This document shows positions 36,398-46,600 of a stretch of 64,000 nucleotides of DNA, piece after piece. Under the pieces are notes generated by a model, which had not been told where the DNA came from, ran no database searches, and saw only the letters and a program-made list of their open reading frames with translations. Source of the stretch: Emcibacter sp. (GTDB lineage Bacteria; Pseudomonadota; Alphaproteobacteria; Sphingomonadales; Emcibacteraceae); the NCBI GenBank assembly GCA_021647465.1, contig JAKIUQ010000001.1:186001-250000 (forward strand), in the 5' to 3' direction. The position numbers and the translations under genes are program-made. The stretch's first letter is position 1. Every line of letters starts with the position of its first letter.

Positions 36398-37318
36398 ATG
36401 CGCATCGCAATCATGGGCAGCGGCGGTATGGGCGGATATTTAGGCGCAAAATTAGCGGTATCCGGTCATAAAGTTATCTTCATAGCGCGGGGCAGGAATT
36501 TGGAGGCTATCAAGGCAAATGGCCTGAAACTTATTTCCCAAAATGGGGATATTCATATTGATAAGCCGTTGGTATTTGAGGATACGCAGGACATCGGGCC
36601 AGTTGATTTAATCCTGTTTTGCGTCAAGCTATATGATACGAAGCCTGCGGCGCGGGCCTGCATGCCTATGATGGGCCATGATACATTCATATTGACGCTG
36701 CAAAATGGTGTGGAAAGTGCCGATATTATATCAAGCATTATCGGCGCGGGAAAAACGATTAGCGGGGCGATATATGTCTCGGCATCAATTCAGTCCCCCG
36801 GCGTGATTAAACATTCCGGCGGCAATGATACCATCCAGTTTGCCGAGGCTGACAATTTGCCAAGTGCACGCACCGATATTCTGGAAAAGATATTTGATCA
36901 GGCAGGACTTATTGGCCTCCGCGCGGATAATATGAAAGAAATGCTCTGGTCTAAATTTGTTCTTCTGTGCGCCAATGCCGGATTGGGGTCTTTGACGGAT
37001 AGCGGCACTAAAACCATGTGCGCCGACCCGGATACCAAAGAAATACTGCTGGCGGCAATGTGGGAAGTATTTAATGTTGCCAAGGCCATGGATATCGCGC
37101 TGCCAGAAAGCATAATAGATGATATTTTAACCCTTCTTATATCAGATAATCAACAAGAAGAAATGATTGCGTCCCAATGCCTTGACCTTAGATGTGGCAA
37201 CAGGCTCGAATTGGAATGGATACAAGGCACATTGCATCGATTAGGCAAGCTTCACAACGTAGCGACCCCCATTAACAACACAGCTTATGTGGCCTTAAAA
37301 AGATTTGCCCAACCCTGA
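36398..37318 (+). CDS. panE: Ketopantoate reductase-like NADPH dehydrogenase
   Basis: A 306-residue protein of the ApbA/PanE family, whose best-known member reduces 2-dehydropantoate to pantoate with NADPH in coenzyme A synthesis. It starts with the Rossmann motif GSGGMGGYLGAKLA, then VIFIARGRNLEAIKANGL, and has TLQNGVES and a MLWSKFVLLCANAG segment containing the conserved lysine. Many paralogues of this family do not act on ketopantoate, so the symbol is tentative. It follows the esterase gene closely and converges with the cysteine desulfurase. Confidence 0.82.
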   Translation: MRIAIMGSGGMGGYLGAKLAVSGHKVIFIARGRNLEAIKANGLKLISQNGDIHIDKPLVFEDTQDIGPVDLILFCVKLYDTKPAARACMPMMGHDTFILTLQNGVESADIISSIIGAGKTISGAIYVSASIQSPGVIKHSGGNDTIQFAEADNLPSARTDILEKIFDQAGLIGLRADNMKEMLWSKFVLLCANAGLGSLTDSGTKTMCADPDTKEILLAAMWEVFNVAKAMDIALPESIIDDILTLLISDNQQEEMIASQCLDLRCGNRLELEWIQGTLHRLGKLHNVATPINNTAYVALKRFAQP

Positions 37319-37341
37319 ATTAAAGTAGGCTTGAAATCAAA

Positions 37342-38493
37342 CTAAAGCCTTGTGCGGATTTTTTTAACAACATCAATGATGTGATCCGCGGCATAATCAA
37401 TTTCCTGAGCTGTGGACATTCGGCCAATACCAATTCTAATGCAGCAATCGGCTTGGGCTTTATCAAGGCCGATAGCGGTTAAAACATGGGACGGTTCTGT
37501 GCGGCCCGTTGAACAGGCCGACCCGGCGGAAAAAGCAATATTGCGTAGTTCCTTAATCAGAGCGTCCCCCGTCACCCCCTCAAAGACCAGATTCAAATTG
37601 CCCATATAACGCTGTTTTTCAGAGCCATTCAGATCGATGCAGTCAAGGCCGCCAAAAATTGCTGATTTCATTCTTTTTGCCAGACCATGAATATGGTTTT
37701 GGTCTTTTACCATATCCTGCTTGGCGATTTTACAGGCGGCCCCTAAACCGGCGCATAAGGCCGGCGCTATTGTGCCTGACCTCAGCCCCCTTTCCTGTCC
37801 CCCGCCATCAAACAGGGCCAAGGGTTGAATATTTGCCTTTGGACGTAAATACAACGCGCCCACGCCTTTCGGGCCGTATATTTTGTGACCAGAAATGCTC
37901 AAAAGGTCAATATTCATAGCAGATACATCAAGAGGTATCTTACCAACAGCCTGTGCGGCATCTGTATGAAACATCACTTTTTTGCGCTTACAAATCTTCC
38001 CGATGGATTTTAAATCTTGAATGACGCCAATTTCGTTATTCACGGCCATAATGGATACAAGAGAAGTTTTCGGTGTGATGGCCTGATCCAGTTGCACAAG
38101 GTCAATCAAGCCATCCGCCCCCACCGGCAGATATGTGACCTTAAAGCCATTTCTTTCCAGCGCAGCACAGCTTTCCAGAACGCAGGTATGTTCCGTCATG
38201 GCCGTGATAATATGATTTTTTGACGGATATGCGGCATAGGCAATGCCTTTTATGGCCAAATTATTGGATTCAGTTGCGCCCGAGGTGAAAATGATATCCT
38301 CGGGACCCGCAGTAATCAGATCGGCAATATCTTTGCGCGCAATTTCCACACCCGCGGCGGCCTCCCAGCCAAAGCTGTGGTTTGAATGAGGATTACCGAA
38401 TTTACCGGTTAAATAGGGCATCATTTCCGCAAGCACCCTTGGGTCTAGCGGCGTTGTTGCCTGATAGTCCAGATATATGGGCAAATCCGTCAT
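37342..38493 (-). CDS. Cysteine desulfurase, IscS-like
   Basis: A PLP enzyme of 383 residues that takes sulfur from cysteine as an enzyme persulfide for Fe-S clusters or thio-modification. The PLP lysine is in SGHKIYGPKGVGALY near residue 205, with the HTDAAQAVGK segment just before it. The active cysteine loop is SAGSACSTGRTEPSHVL, which resembles IscS/NifS (group I). It overlaps the upstream desulfurase gene by four bases and lies in a cysE-led operon. No scaffold or Suf genes follow it here. Confidence 0.93.
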   Translation of the reverse strand: MTDLPIYLDYQATTPLDPRVLAEMMPYLTGKFGNPHSNHSFGWEAAAGVEIARKDIADLITAGPEDIIFTSGATESNNLAIKGIAYAAYPSKNHIITAMTEHTCVLESCAALERNGFKVTYLPVGADGLIDLVQLDQAITPKTSLVSIMAVNNEIGVIQDLKSIGKICKRKKVMFHTDAAQAVGKIPLDVSAMNIDLLSISGHKIYGPKGVGALYLRPKANIQPLALFDGGGQERGLRSGTIAPALCAGLGAACKIAKQDMVKDQNHIHGLAKRMKSAIFGGLDCIDLNGSEKQRYMGNLNLVFEGVTGDALIKELRNIAFSAGSACSTGRTEPSHVLTAIGLDKAQADCCIRIGIGRMSTAQEIDYAADHIIDVVKKIRTRL

Positions 38494-39599
38494 GACATTC
38501 TTTTCCGGTCATATAATTTCTTCCATGCAGATATGAAGGCATCGGCATCCTGCTGCGTCGTATCCGGGCCAAGGCTCACGCGAATGGTGGATAGGGCCTG
38601 ATCCTGCCCCCCGCCCATAGCAGTGACCACATGAGATGGCTTGACCTTACCCGAAGAACAGGCCGCGCCGGAACTTATGCATAAGCCGTCCAGATCAAAG
38701 GCCATGACCTGTGTTTCGCTGGAAACGCCGGGCATCAGAATGGTTGATGTATTGGGCAGCCTGCGAACCTCTTCCCCATAAAAATAGGCTTCTGGCGCAT
38801 ATTCTGCAATTTCCTGCTCAATATGGTTTCTTATTTTTTCGCAAGTTTTCATGGCTTGAATATTCTGTGGAACAAAGCTGACCGCCTTGGCAAAACCCGC
38901 TATGCCCGCCAGATTTTCGGTGCCGGCTCTTCGGCCTATTTCTTGGCCCCCGCCGTATATTAACGGCTTCAGCGTAATTTTTTCTAAGGCTATTAGGGCG
39001 CCGATCCCCTGTGGCCCGCCAAGTTTATGGGCAGAGAGTGACATCAAATCCACCTCTAATGCCCGGAAATCAATCGGGATTTTGCCCAAGGCCTGAATAG
39101 CATCCGTGTGAAATAAGGCCCCTGCCTCATGGCTTATCCGGGCCAGTGATCTTATATCCTGAATGACGCCGGTTTCATTATTGGCCAACATGATGGAAAC
39201 CAAGGCGTTTTGGGACGGCACTACCAAGGCCTTCTGCAGGTCTTCGGCCATAACCAGACCATGCTCATTGACGGGCAGAATATCAACGCGGCCTTTAAAG
39301 TTTTGCTGGATTTGCCTAACTGAATCATGCTCGGGTGCAGAAATAATCATATGATCCAGGTCTTTTACATTCAGGGCCAGATTATTAGCCTCCGTGCCGC
39401 CGCCTGTGAATATAATTTTCTGAGGGCGGCAATTGATCATTTGCGCGATGGTTTGGCGGGAATTCTCCAGAACAGATTTGGCATGACGGCCAACGCTGTG
39501 GACAGAGGATGGATTGCCGCCCCTCTTCATCACCCGGGTCATTTCATCTATGACTTGCGGCCTGATGGGGGCTGTCGCATTATGGTCAAGATAGATCAT
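38490..39599 (-). CDS. Cysteine desulfurase, NifS-like
   Basis: A second group I cysteine desulfurase of 369 residues, taking the ATG at 39599 (MIYLDHNATAPIRP), the typical start of the family. A longer frame running back to 39707 would lie inside cysE. The PLP lysine is in SAHKLGGPQGIGAL, and the active loop is SSGAACSSGKVKPSHV. It is clearly diverged from the adjacent desulfurase, so the pair is an old duplication or two lineages. The start is directly next to the cysE stop. In alphaproteobacteria such pairs often lie near suf genes, which are absent in this window. Confidence 0.92.
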   Translation of the reverse strand: MIYLDHNATAPIRPQVIDEMTRVMKRGGNPSSVHSVGRHAKSVLENSRQTIAQMINCRPQKIIFTGGGTEANNLALNVKDLDHMIISAPEHDSVRQIQQNFKGRVDILPVNEHGLVMAEDLQKALVVPSQNALVSIMLANNETGVIQDIRSLARISHEAGALFHTDAIQALGKIPIDFRALEVDLMSLSAHKLGGPQGIGALIALEKITLKPLIYGGGQEIGRRAGTENLAGIAGFAKAVSFVPQNIQAMKTCEKIRNHIEQEIAEYAPEAYFYGEEVRRLPNTSTILMPGVSSETQVMAFDLDGLCISSGAACSSGKVKPSHVVTAMGGGQDQALSTIRVSLGPDTTQQDADAFISAWKKLYDRKRMS

Positions 39600-39600
39600 G

Positions 39601-40335
39601 CTAATTGGCAGTATCTGATTTGGCGGCTCTTTTAGGGGATTTTCTGGGTTTTTTAATTTTATCCAGTGTCTCTTTCGCGGCCAGTTCCCCTTCCAGTTCT
39701 TCCACACGGCTTTTCAGGCCGCAAATCATATCGAACATACCTTCAAGCGATCTTGCAATGGGGTCTGGCAATTCATCAGTTGATAAGCCATAAGCACAAA
39801 AGTCATTAAGATCTTTTTGTTCCGGTGGCTGAACCACCTTTGCCGGGATACCAATAACGGTGGCATTCTCCATAACGGATTTAACAACAACGGCGTTGGA
39901 GCCAACACGGGCATTTTTCCCCACATGGATCGGTCCAAGTATCTTGGCACCCGCGCCCACAATAACGCCTTCGGCCAATGTTGGGTGTCTCTTGCCGCCA
40001 TCCAGCGAAGTCCCCCCAAGCGTGACCCCCTGATAAAGCGTGGCATTGTCACCAACCTCTGCGGTTTCACCAATAACAATGCCCATACCATGATCAAAGA
40101 AGACGCCCTTGCCAATTTTTGCGCCGGGGTGGATTTCTATTCCGCTGAGGAAACGGCCAACATGAGATATGAATCTGCCCAGTGTGGTAAATCCATTTAA
40201 CCAGGCCCAATGTCCCATACGATAGTAAATTAACGCATGCACGCCCGGATAAGATATCAGGGCATCAATTTTTGATTTTGCTGCCGGGTCTCGCGCCATA
40301 ACGACAGAAATATCATGGCGTATATTATCAAACAT
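39601..40335 (-). CDS. cysE: Serine O-acetyltransferase
   Basis: This enzyme makes O-acetylserine, the precursor into which sulfide is incorporated to form cysteine. The 244-residue protein has an N-terminal helical region (IRHDISVVMARDPAAKSKIDALISYPGVHALIYYR), then the left-handed beta-helix of hexapeptide repeats (IEIHPGAKIGKGVFFDHGMGIVIGETAEVGDNATLYQGVTLGG-type pattern), with catalytic histidine and aspartate in the FDHGMG segment. A lysine-rich tail follows. It leads an operon with two cysteine desulfurases, linking cysteine synthesis to sulfur mobilisation. Confidence 0.95.
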   Translation of the reverse strand: MFDNIRHDISVVMARDPAAKSKIDALISYPGVHALIYYRMGHWAWLNGFTTLGRFISHVGRFLSGIEIHPGAKIGKGVFFDHGMGIVIGETAEVGDNATLYQGVTLGGTSLDGGKRHPTLAEGVIVGAGAKILGPIHVGKNARVGSNAVVVKSVMENATVIGIPAKVVQPPEQKDLNDFCAYGLSTDELPDPIARSLEGMFDMICGLKSRVEELEGELAAKETLDKIKKPRKSPKRAAKSDTAN

Positions 40336-40445
40336 TATACAATATCCAATTCCCTCTTGCTTTTCACCCGTGCTTTTATGTTATAAAAACCAATGATTCG
40401 TCTAGAGTTACAAATTAATATTATTCATATAGGTTTTGCAGGCAA

Positions 40446-40475
40446 CAACGTCAAGGGATGCCCTTGATTACGTTG
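40446..40475. repeat. Imperfect palindrome in the cysE/hydrolase divergent region
   Basis: TCAAGGG (40451-40457) and CCCTTGA (40461-40467) pair around ATG, and outer CAACG (40446-40450) can pair with CGTTG (40471-40475) across a 3-base bulge. It lies in the 199-base gap between cysE and the divergent hydrolase gene. It may be an operator or a stem in the 5' leader of the hydrolase. No T-run follows. Confidence 0.45.
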
Positions 40476-40534
40476 ACCTTATCACCATATTATTTTCTAG
40501 TAGATAATATTTTAAAAGTTTGAGGAAAACACGT

Positions 40535-41176
40535 ATGCCTGAAGTTATATTTAACGGCCCGGACGGGCGCCTTGAGGGTCGTTATCAAGAAGGCGAAGGT
40601 GATAACCCCCCTATTGCCTTGATTTTGCATTCAGACCCACAATTTGGCAGCAATATGAATCATAAGGTATGTTATTATCTCTATCATTCCTTCAAACGCC
40701 GGGGGTTTTCTGTCTTGCGGTTTAATTTTCGAGGCGTTGGGCGAAGTCAGGGGACTTTTGATGATGGTGTCGGTGAATTAAGCGATGCCGCTGCGGCGTT
40801 AGACTGGCTACAGTCTCATAACCGCGATGCGCCCAGCTGTTGGGTCGCCGGTTATTCCTTTGGGGCATGGATCAGCATGCAGCTTCTTATGCGGCGTCCT
40901 GAAATTCAGGGTTTTTTATCGGTATCTCCGCCGGCAAATTTATATGATTTCAGTTTTCTTGCGCCCTGCCCGGCTTCGGGTCAGATCATTCAGGGGACTG
41001 AGGATACGGTTGTATCCGAACCTTCGGTGCAAAAGCTTGTGGATAAGCTTAAAACACAGAAAAGTATTGATATTCAATATGAAAGAATTGAGGGCGCGGA
41101 TCATTTATATGTGGATTATCATGCCCCGCTGGTACAGGAAATCGATAAATATCTGACGGCACGTTTGGGCTATTAA
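40535..41176 (+). CDS. Alpha/beta hydrolase
   Basis: A 213-residue cytoplasmic hydrolase-fold protein. The ATG at 40535 gives MPEVIFNGPDGRLEGRY and has TGAGGAAAA in front; a TTG at 40520 would add five residues without a ribosome site. Conserved pieces are ALILHSDPQFGSNMNHKVCYYL, FNFRGVGRSQG, the nucleophile elbow GYSFGAWIS, and a late GADHLYVDYH with the catalytic histidine. This family is often found next to cysteine desulfurase or Fe-S genes in alphaproteobacteria, as here, but the substrate is unknown. It abuts the convergent anmK. Confidence 0.87.
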   Translation: MPEVIFNGPDGRLEGRYQEGEGDNPPIALILHSDPQFGSNMNHKVCYYLYHSFKRRGFSVLRFNFRGVGRSQGTFDDGVGELSDAAAALDWLQSHNRDAPSCWVAGYSFGAWISMQLLMRRPEIQGFLSVSPPANLYDFSFLAPCPASGQIIQGTEDTVVSEPSVQKLVDKLKTQKSIDIQYERIEGADHLYVDYHAPLVQEIDKYLTARLGY

Positions 41177-41178
41177 TT

Positions 41179-42315
41179 TTATTCAGGCAGATATAATTTT
41201 CCGCCAGGGGATGGCTGGTGAATGCCTGTTGTCCCCGGAAATGTTATGGGCAGGCCTGAAAGATGACGGCAGGCGAGGAAAGCAAAGGCTTCTGCCTCCA
41301 GAAAATCCCCGTTCCAACCCAGATTTTCAACGGAATCAACGGATATATCCATTTTTTGAAGCTTCGACATTAGTGTCTTATTATGCCGCCCGCCCCCGCA
41401 TATATAAATATATCTTGGCCTTTGCGGGCAATATTCAAGGGCAATCTGGATTGTTTTTACGGTAAAGTCCAACAAAGTCGCGGCCCCGTCTTCAAGTGAC
41501 AATTTCTCTAGTCCTGTGACGTTAAAGCCCCGCCGATCAAGTGATTTTGGCGGAGGCAGAGTGAAATAGTCATTTTCCAGCCATTTTTTGACCAGGCCAT
41601 GATCAACCCGTCCTTTTGCCGCCAGCGCGCCGTCAATATCCATAGGCTCACCGGTATGTTTTTTGACCCAGTCATCTATGAAGGCATTACCCGGCCCGGT
41701 ATCAAAGGCCAACATCTGCTGCTCCCCCACGTTATGGAGCCACGTAATATTGCTCACCCCGCCAATATTTATCAGGGCGATGGGCCATCTCACCTCAAGA
41801 CCTTGAGCCATGCGGGCCTTGATGAGCGCCTGATGGTAAACAGGCACGAACGGCGCCCCCTGTCCGCCATTTTCCACATCATGGCGCCTGAAATCATTCA
41901 CGACAGATATATTCACCATATTGGCCAAATGTTGACCATCCCCGATCTGCCAGCTCCAGCCCTGATCCGGTCGATGCAGCAAGGTCTGACCATGAAAACC
42001 CACCACCTCAATATCTTTTGGGTTCAGATTGTTTTCCGATAAAATTTCCCTGACAGCCTCTGCATGAATATTGGTGAGTTTTACCTCTAACTTGTTCAGA
42101 CGTTCATTCTGCAAACAAGGTTTTCCAAGCTGCTGAGCTTCTGTCATGGCATTGGCAATATCCCGGCGCATGTCCGCTGAATATGGTAAATGAACTGCTT
42201 TGCCAATGGCCTTAGCGGTATGGGAATTACTTTTGATGAGGGCGCAATCCACCCCGTCCATGGATGTTCCGCTCATGAGGCCAATGGCCAGAAATTGTTT
42301 TTTAGAAAAATTCAC
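41179..42315 (-). CDS. anmK: Anhydro-N-acetylmuramic acid kinase
   Basis: This enzyme phosphorylates and opens 1,6-anhydro-MurNAc released by lytic transglycosylases, so that cell-wall sugars can be reused. The 378-residue protein begins with the conserved GLMSGTSMDGVDCAL and has VGFHGQTLLHRPD, FDTGPGNAFIDDWV and ICGGGRHNKTLM, all family signatures. It gives functional context with the two transglycosylases at 20.3-22.2 kb. It is divergent from tyrS, which starts 84 bases away. Confidence 0.95.
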   Translation of the reverse strand: MNFSKKQFLAIGLMSGTSMDGVDCALIKSNSHTAKAIGKAVHLPYSADMRRDIANAMTEAQQLGKPCLQNERLNKLEVKLTNIHAEAVREILSENNLNPKDIEVVGFHGQTLLHRPDQGWSWQIGDGQHLANMVNISVVNDFRRHDVENGGQGAPFVPVYHQALIKARMAQGLEVRWPIALINIGGVSNITWLHNVGEQQMLAFDTGPGNAFIDDWVKKHTGEPMDIDGALAAKGRVDHGLVKKWLENDYFTLPPPKSLDRRGFNVTGLEKLSLEDGAATLLDFTVKTIQIALEYCPQRPRYIYICGGGRHNKTLMSKLQKMDISVDSVENLGWNGDFLEAEAFAFLACRHLSGLPITFPGTTGIHQPSPGGKLYLPE

Positions 42316-42399
42316 TTTAAATTTCCATTTTTAAATCTGTAAAGTTATGCTACATGATGCGCCATAATACTGCATCTGTTTATTAAAAAAGAAATCAAC

Positions 42400-43671
42400 A
42401 TGACAAATGATATTGATAATTTCAGCCCTAATTCCGACTTTCTGAAAATGATGAAAGATCGGGGGTATATTCACCAATGTACGGACCTTGAGGCATTGGA
42501 CCAGAAATTATCCAAAAATATTGTTGCGGCCTATATCGGCTTTGATTGTACGGCCACAAGCCTGCATGTGGGATCATTGGTGCAGATTATGATGCTGAGA
42601 AATTTGCAAAAAAACGGCCATAAACCCATTGTTCTTATGGGCGGTGGGACGACCCGTATCGGGGATCCTACGGGGCGGGACGAATCTCGAAAAATGCTGA
42701 CCGATAAAGATATAAACACCAATATGGCCGGTATTCGCACCGTATTTGAAAAATACCTGACTTTCGGAGAGGGACCAACGGACGCCATTATGGTCAATAA
42801 TGCCGACTGGCTTGAAAAGTTAAGCTATATTGATTTTCTGCGTGACATGGGGCCTCATTTCACCATTAACCGCATGTTGACATTCGATAGTGTTAAGCTG
42901 AGGCTTGAACGTGAACAGCCCATGACCTTCCTTGAATTTAATTATATGATACTTCAGGCCTATGATTATCTGGAACTGGGCCGCAAATATGATTGCAGCT
43001 TGCAAATGGGCGGTTCGGATCAATGGGGCAATATTATCAACGGCGTTGAATTAAACCGGCGCGTAGACCGCAATGAGGTTTACGGTTTGACAACCCCGCT
43101 TGTTACCCTTGCGAATGGTCAAAAAATGGGTAAAAGCATGAGCGGCGCTGTATGGTTAAATGATGATATGCTTTCGTCCTATGAATTTTGGCAATTCTGG
43201 CGAAATACGGCGGACGGCGATGTCGGCAGATTCCTGCGGCTATTCACAGAATTGCCATTGGCAGAGATAGAACGTCTTGAAAACCTCGAAGGTTCAGAAA
43301 TTAACGAGGCCAAGAAGATACTCGCCAACGAAGCAACCGCATTATGCCACGGCACTGCTGCGGCGCAAGATGCCTCCGAGACTGCACGGCAGGCCTTTGA
43401 GCAAAAATCTCTTTCTGCTGATCTTCCGACTGTGCAAGTGGCCAAAACTGACCTTGAAGAGGGTATTCTGGTGAGCGAGCTATATGTAACGGGTGGGTTG
43501 ACCCAGTCAAAAGGCGAAGCCCGCAGGCTGATTAAGCAAGGCGGCGCAAGAGTTAATGACGAGAAAATTTCTGATAGTGAGCTTCTGATTACATTGACGC
43601 AACTGAATTCTGAAGGCACCATTAAATTATCGGCGGGTAAGAAAAAACACATTCTGATCCAACCAGAATAA
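42400..43671 (+). CDS. tyrS: Tyrosyl-tRNA synthetase
   Basis: A class I synthetase of 423 residues of the bacterial TyrRS I group. The HIGH-like motif is HVGS (GFDCTATSLHVGSLV), and the KMSKS motif is KMGKSMSG near residue 247. A C-terminal S4 domain (TQSKGEARRLIKQGGARVNDEKI) binds the tRNA. The gene is alone, divergent from anmK and convergent with the large AsmA-like gene, 17 bases apart. Confidence 0.97.
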   Translation: MTNDIDNFSPNSDFLKMMKDRGYIHQCTDLEALDQKLSKNIVAAYIGFDCTATSLHVGSLVQIMMLRNLQKNGHKPIVLMGGGTTRIGDPTGRDESRKMLTDKDINTNMAGIRTVFEKYLTFGEGPTDAIMVNNADWLEKLSYIDFLRDMGPHFTINRMLTFDSVKLRLEREQPMTFLEFNYMILQAYDYLELGRKYDCSLQMGGSDQWGNIINGVELNRRVDRNEVYGLTTPLVTLANGQKMGKSMSGAVWLNDDMLSSYEFWQFWRNTADGDVGRFLRLFTELPLAEIERLENLEGSEINEAKKILANEATALCHGTAAAQDASETARQAFEQKSLSADLPTVQVAKTDLEEGILVSELYVTGGLTQSKGEARRLIKQGGARVNDEKISDSELLITLTQLNSEGTIKLSAGKKKHILIQPE

Positions 43672-43688
43672 TTATCTTATGAGGAATA

Positions 43689-46600
43689 TTATTCAGACGT
43701 AGTTTCTGGTTTTGTTTCAGGTTGTTTCCCGGTAGTGTTTTTTGTATTTGGGATGATTTTCTGCATTTCCTCGGCTTGTTCGCGGAGTGTCTTTTTCTTG
43801 CCGCCAATCGCGGTGAAAATCTTGCGGAAAATACCCGGCGCGAGTACCGCCAAGGGATTGATCTTGATTTCCGGATTATCCAGCGGGCCGCTAATGCTAT
43901 AGGTTGCGGCGAATATTCCTTCCCCCTTTCCTCCCGTCAGAATGGTTCCTATGAGCGGAATATTGCTCAATAATGAATTAATGCCGTAAGCTGGAATTAA
44001 CGTGCCTGATATATTCATTTCATCATAAACCTGGTCGATCACACCCTCTATCGTCATGCCAAGCATGGGGCCGCGCGCCCGGGCGTTACTGATTTCCATA
44101 ACACCACTTGACGTTCGAAAAATCATATCAAAATTATTAAAAGAAAGCCCGCCTTTATTCAGCTCTTCCCGCGCCTTTACAAATTTCTTTTCATCCAGAA
44201 GTTTAGAAAAACCGGGAGATTCAATCACTTTAAATTTTGTTATTCTTGCCTGCCCGCCAAGGGAAATGCCATGCTCATGCTTCACCATATCAGCTGTTAG
44301 CGTCATATCCCCGCCAACGCCAAGGTTAAATGCCCCCAATCCCCGTAATGCTTCTCCCGCGTCATCACTGTTAAATAGTAGCTTGCGATTGTCGCCTTCG
44401 GGGATAACATTGACCATCACAGTTTTATTTTCGGGAAGGTTGCCTTCTAGATTAACATGGGTAAAATCCTGTTTTCGATAGGTGGCCGACAATATTGCCT
44501 TGCTAATTCTGACATTGTTTTTTGCCAGCAGGTCATCAATTTCGGCATTCACATTAAAATCTGGCAAGGTGACCTTTTCCTCATCACCGCCAGTGGACAT
44601 GATAATATCTATTAGGGAGGCGGCATTAAACGCCTTGCCGGTGATTGTGGATACATAGTATTTTTTTTCTGCATCCCATTGCATCAGCATTTTGATGTCG
44701 GTATCCTGCATGATAAGGCTTGGAATAAAAAAGCGGGTAACCATATCGTCAAGCATATCCAGCTCAAGATTGGCCACGAGGCTTTCGCTTTGCAAAAGAA
44801 TATTGGATATATTCAGACGGCCATCGCCCTTAAATGTTAAGTCAAAGTCAACATGGCCTGCTTTTCCTTTTGGCTTTTCCCATCCAATTGGGTCAAAATT
44901 GCTGAGGCTGTTAATCAGGTTGAACTGGCCATTCCCCTTTTTGATGGAGCCGCCTTTACCATAAAGGGTTAAATCAATTTCTACTGGCCCCTCAATATAA
45001 GGGTCAAAAGGTAAATGCAATTGTTCCCATTGCGCCCCTTCTATGAAACCATTGATGATGTATTTTGTCGGATAATCTTCGTCGTTGCCAAAATTTTCCA
45101 GCCAGTTTGCCGTAAACGCCACACCATTCAGGATAATATTCCCTTCGGCGGTAATCCCGTCACCATTAACGAATAACTGCAAATCACCATCGTTGATGCC
45201 AAGGCTGTCATTGAGTTTGGGAATGGAGAGCTGGTGAATATCTGCCTTTACATCGAATGTCACATCTTTGAGGCGAACTTTTTTAAGAAGCGGAAAGCTC
45301 AAGGACAATTCAGCCGTCGCCTGCCCTGTTATGCTGCCCTGCTCAATACCATATTTTGACGGATAACCCAGTGGTTCATGGTCAATTACGCGCAGGATTT
45401 CCTCAAGACTTCCTTCAAGTTTCAGGGTAATATCTGCTATTCCCTTGCCTTTAATATGAATGTCTGAAAATAAAAGATCGGCTTTATTGATGACCAGCTG
45501 TTCAATATGCCCGCCCCCCGCTTTCAGATGGAAACTTTGTAAGTTAAGTTCTGCTTGCCCTGACATGCCGCGCAATATGGGCATGGGGCGCAGGTAATGA
45601 GCGCTGATATTCTTGAAATCAAATTTGAAGGTCACACTATCTGCTGGCAAACTGGCGTTGCCTTGTGGTTGCGTTATAGCAATACCAGCTTCAGGCGATT
45701 CGTTATTTTGTGGATCTGGCCACATCTGCGGCTCTATATAAACATCGAGGTTTCCTTTGTGTACAATTCCTGCATCAATATTTTTTGCGATCCAGTCATA
45801 GGCCCCTTTGCCGAATTGCCCCGGCCAATATGTTTTTAAATCAGCGAAAGGTAAATCTGTAATATCTGCCTTGATCGCAATGCCGGGCCTGTCTGTTGGG
45901 CCGTATAACATTCCCGTACCACTGACATAGGTTTGACCAAGTTGAAGTGAAATTTCTTCCAGAAAAATTGTATCTTCACTTCTATTCACATAACCGCTCA
46001 GAGCCGCAGATGTGATTTTTAGGGGCTCAGGATATATCTCAGTCGGGTTGATGGTTCCCTCATCAAGGGAAATGCTAAACGTCATAACAGGAATTCTAAA
46101 ATCACGATCAATCGTAAAGTCAATATTGCCCTTTGCGGGGATATCAAGGTTTGATAAGCCAGACAGGGATTCAACTTTTCCCACCAGCGCGGATGGCCGC
46201 AATTCAGAGAAATGTAAATTAGTGACGACCTCCTTTCTGGCGTTATCAAAAACAAGCGAAACATCAATAGGCATAATGTTGCTTTGCGACATGTGAATAT
46301 CGCCAAGAATCCGAACATTTAATCCAAAACTTGTTCTTCGTAAATTAAGATGGGCCTCTGGTATCTGCCATATCTGTCCAGATAACTGATCTGTGAGCGT
46401 TATTTTTGTGCCCAGCAAGGAAAATTGGCCCAGATATCCTGTGGCAACAGAAGTCTTTGGGGGAGAAAGCAGTTCCTTGGCAATTTTAAAGGGTAAAATT
46501 TCTGAATTCTGAAGCTCTTCTACGAAAGCCTCAAGCTTTTCCATAAAGGGCCTGTTGTCTGTGGATGTCCAGACATCCGGAGCAAATGTGTAATCAATCG

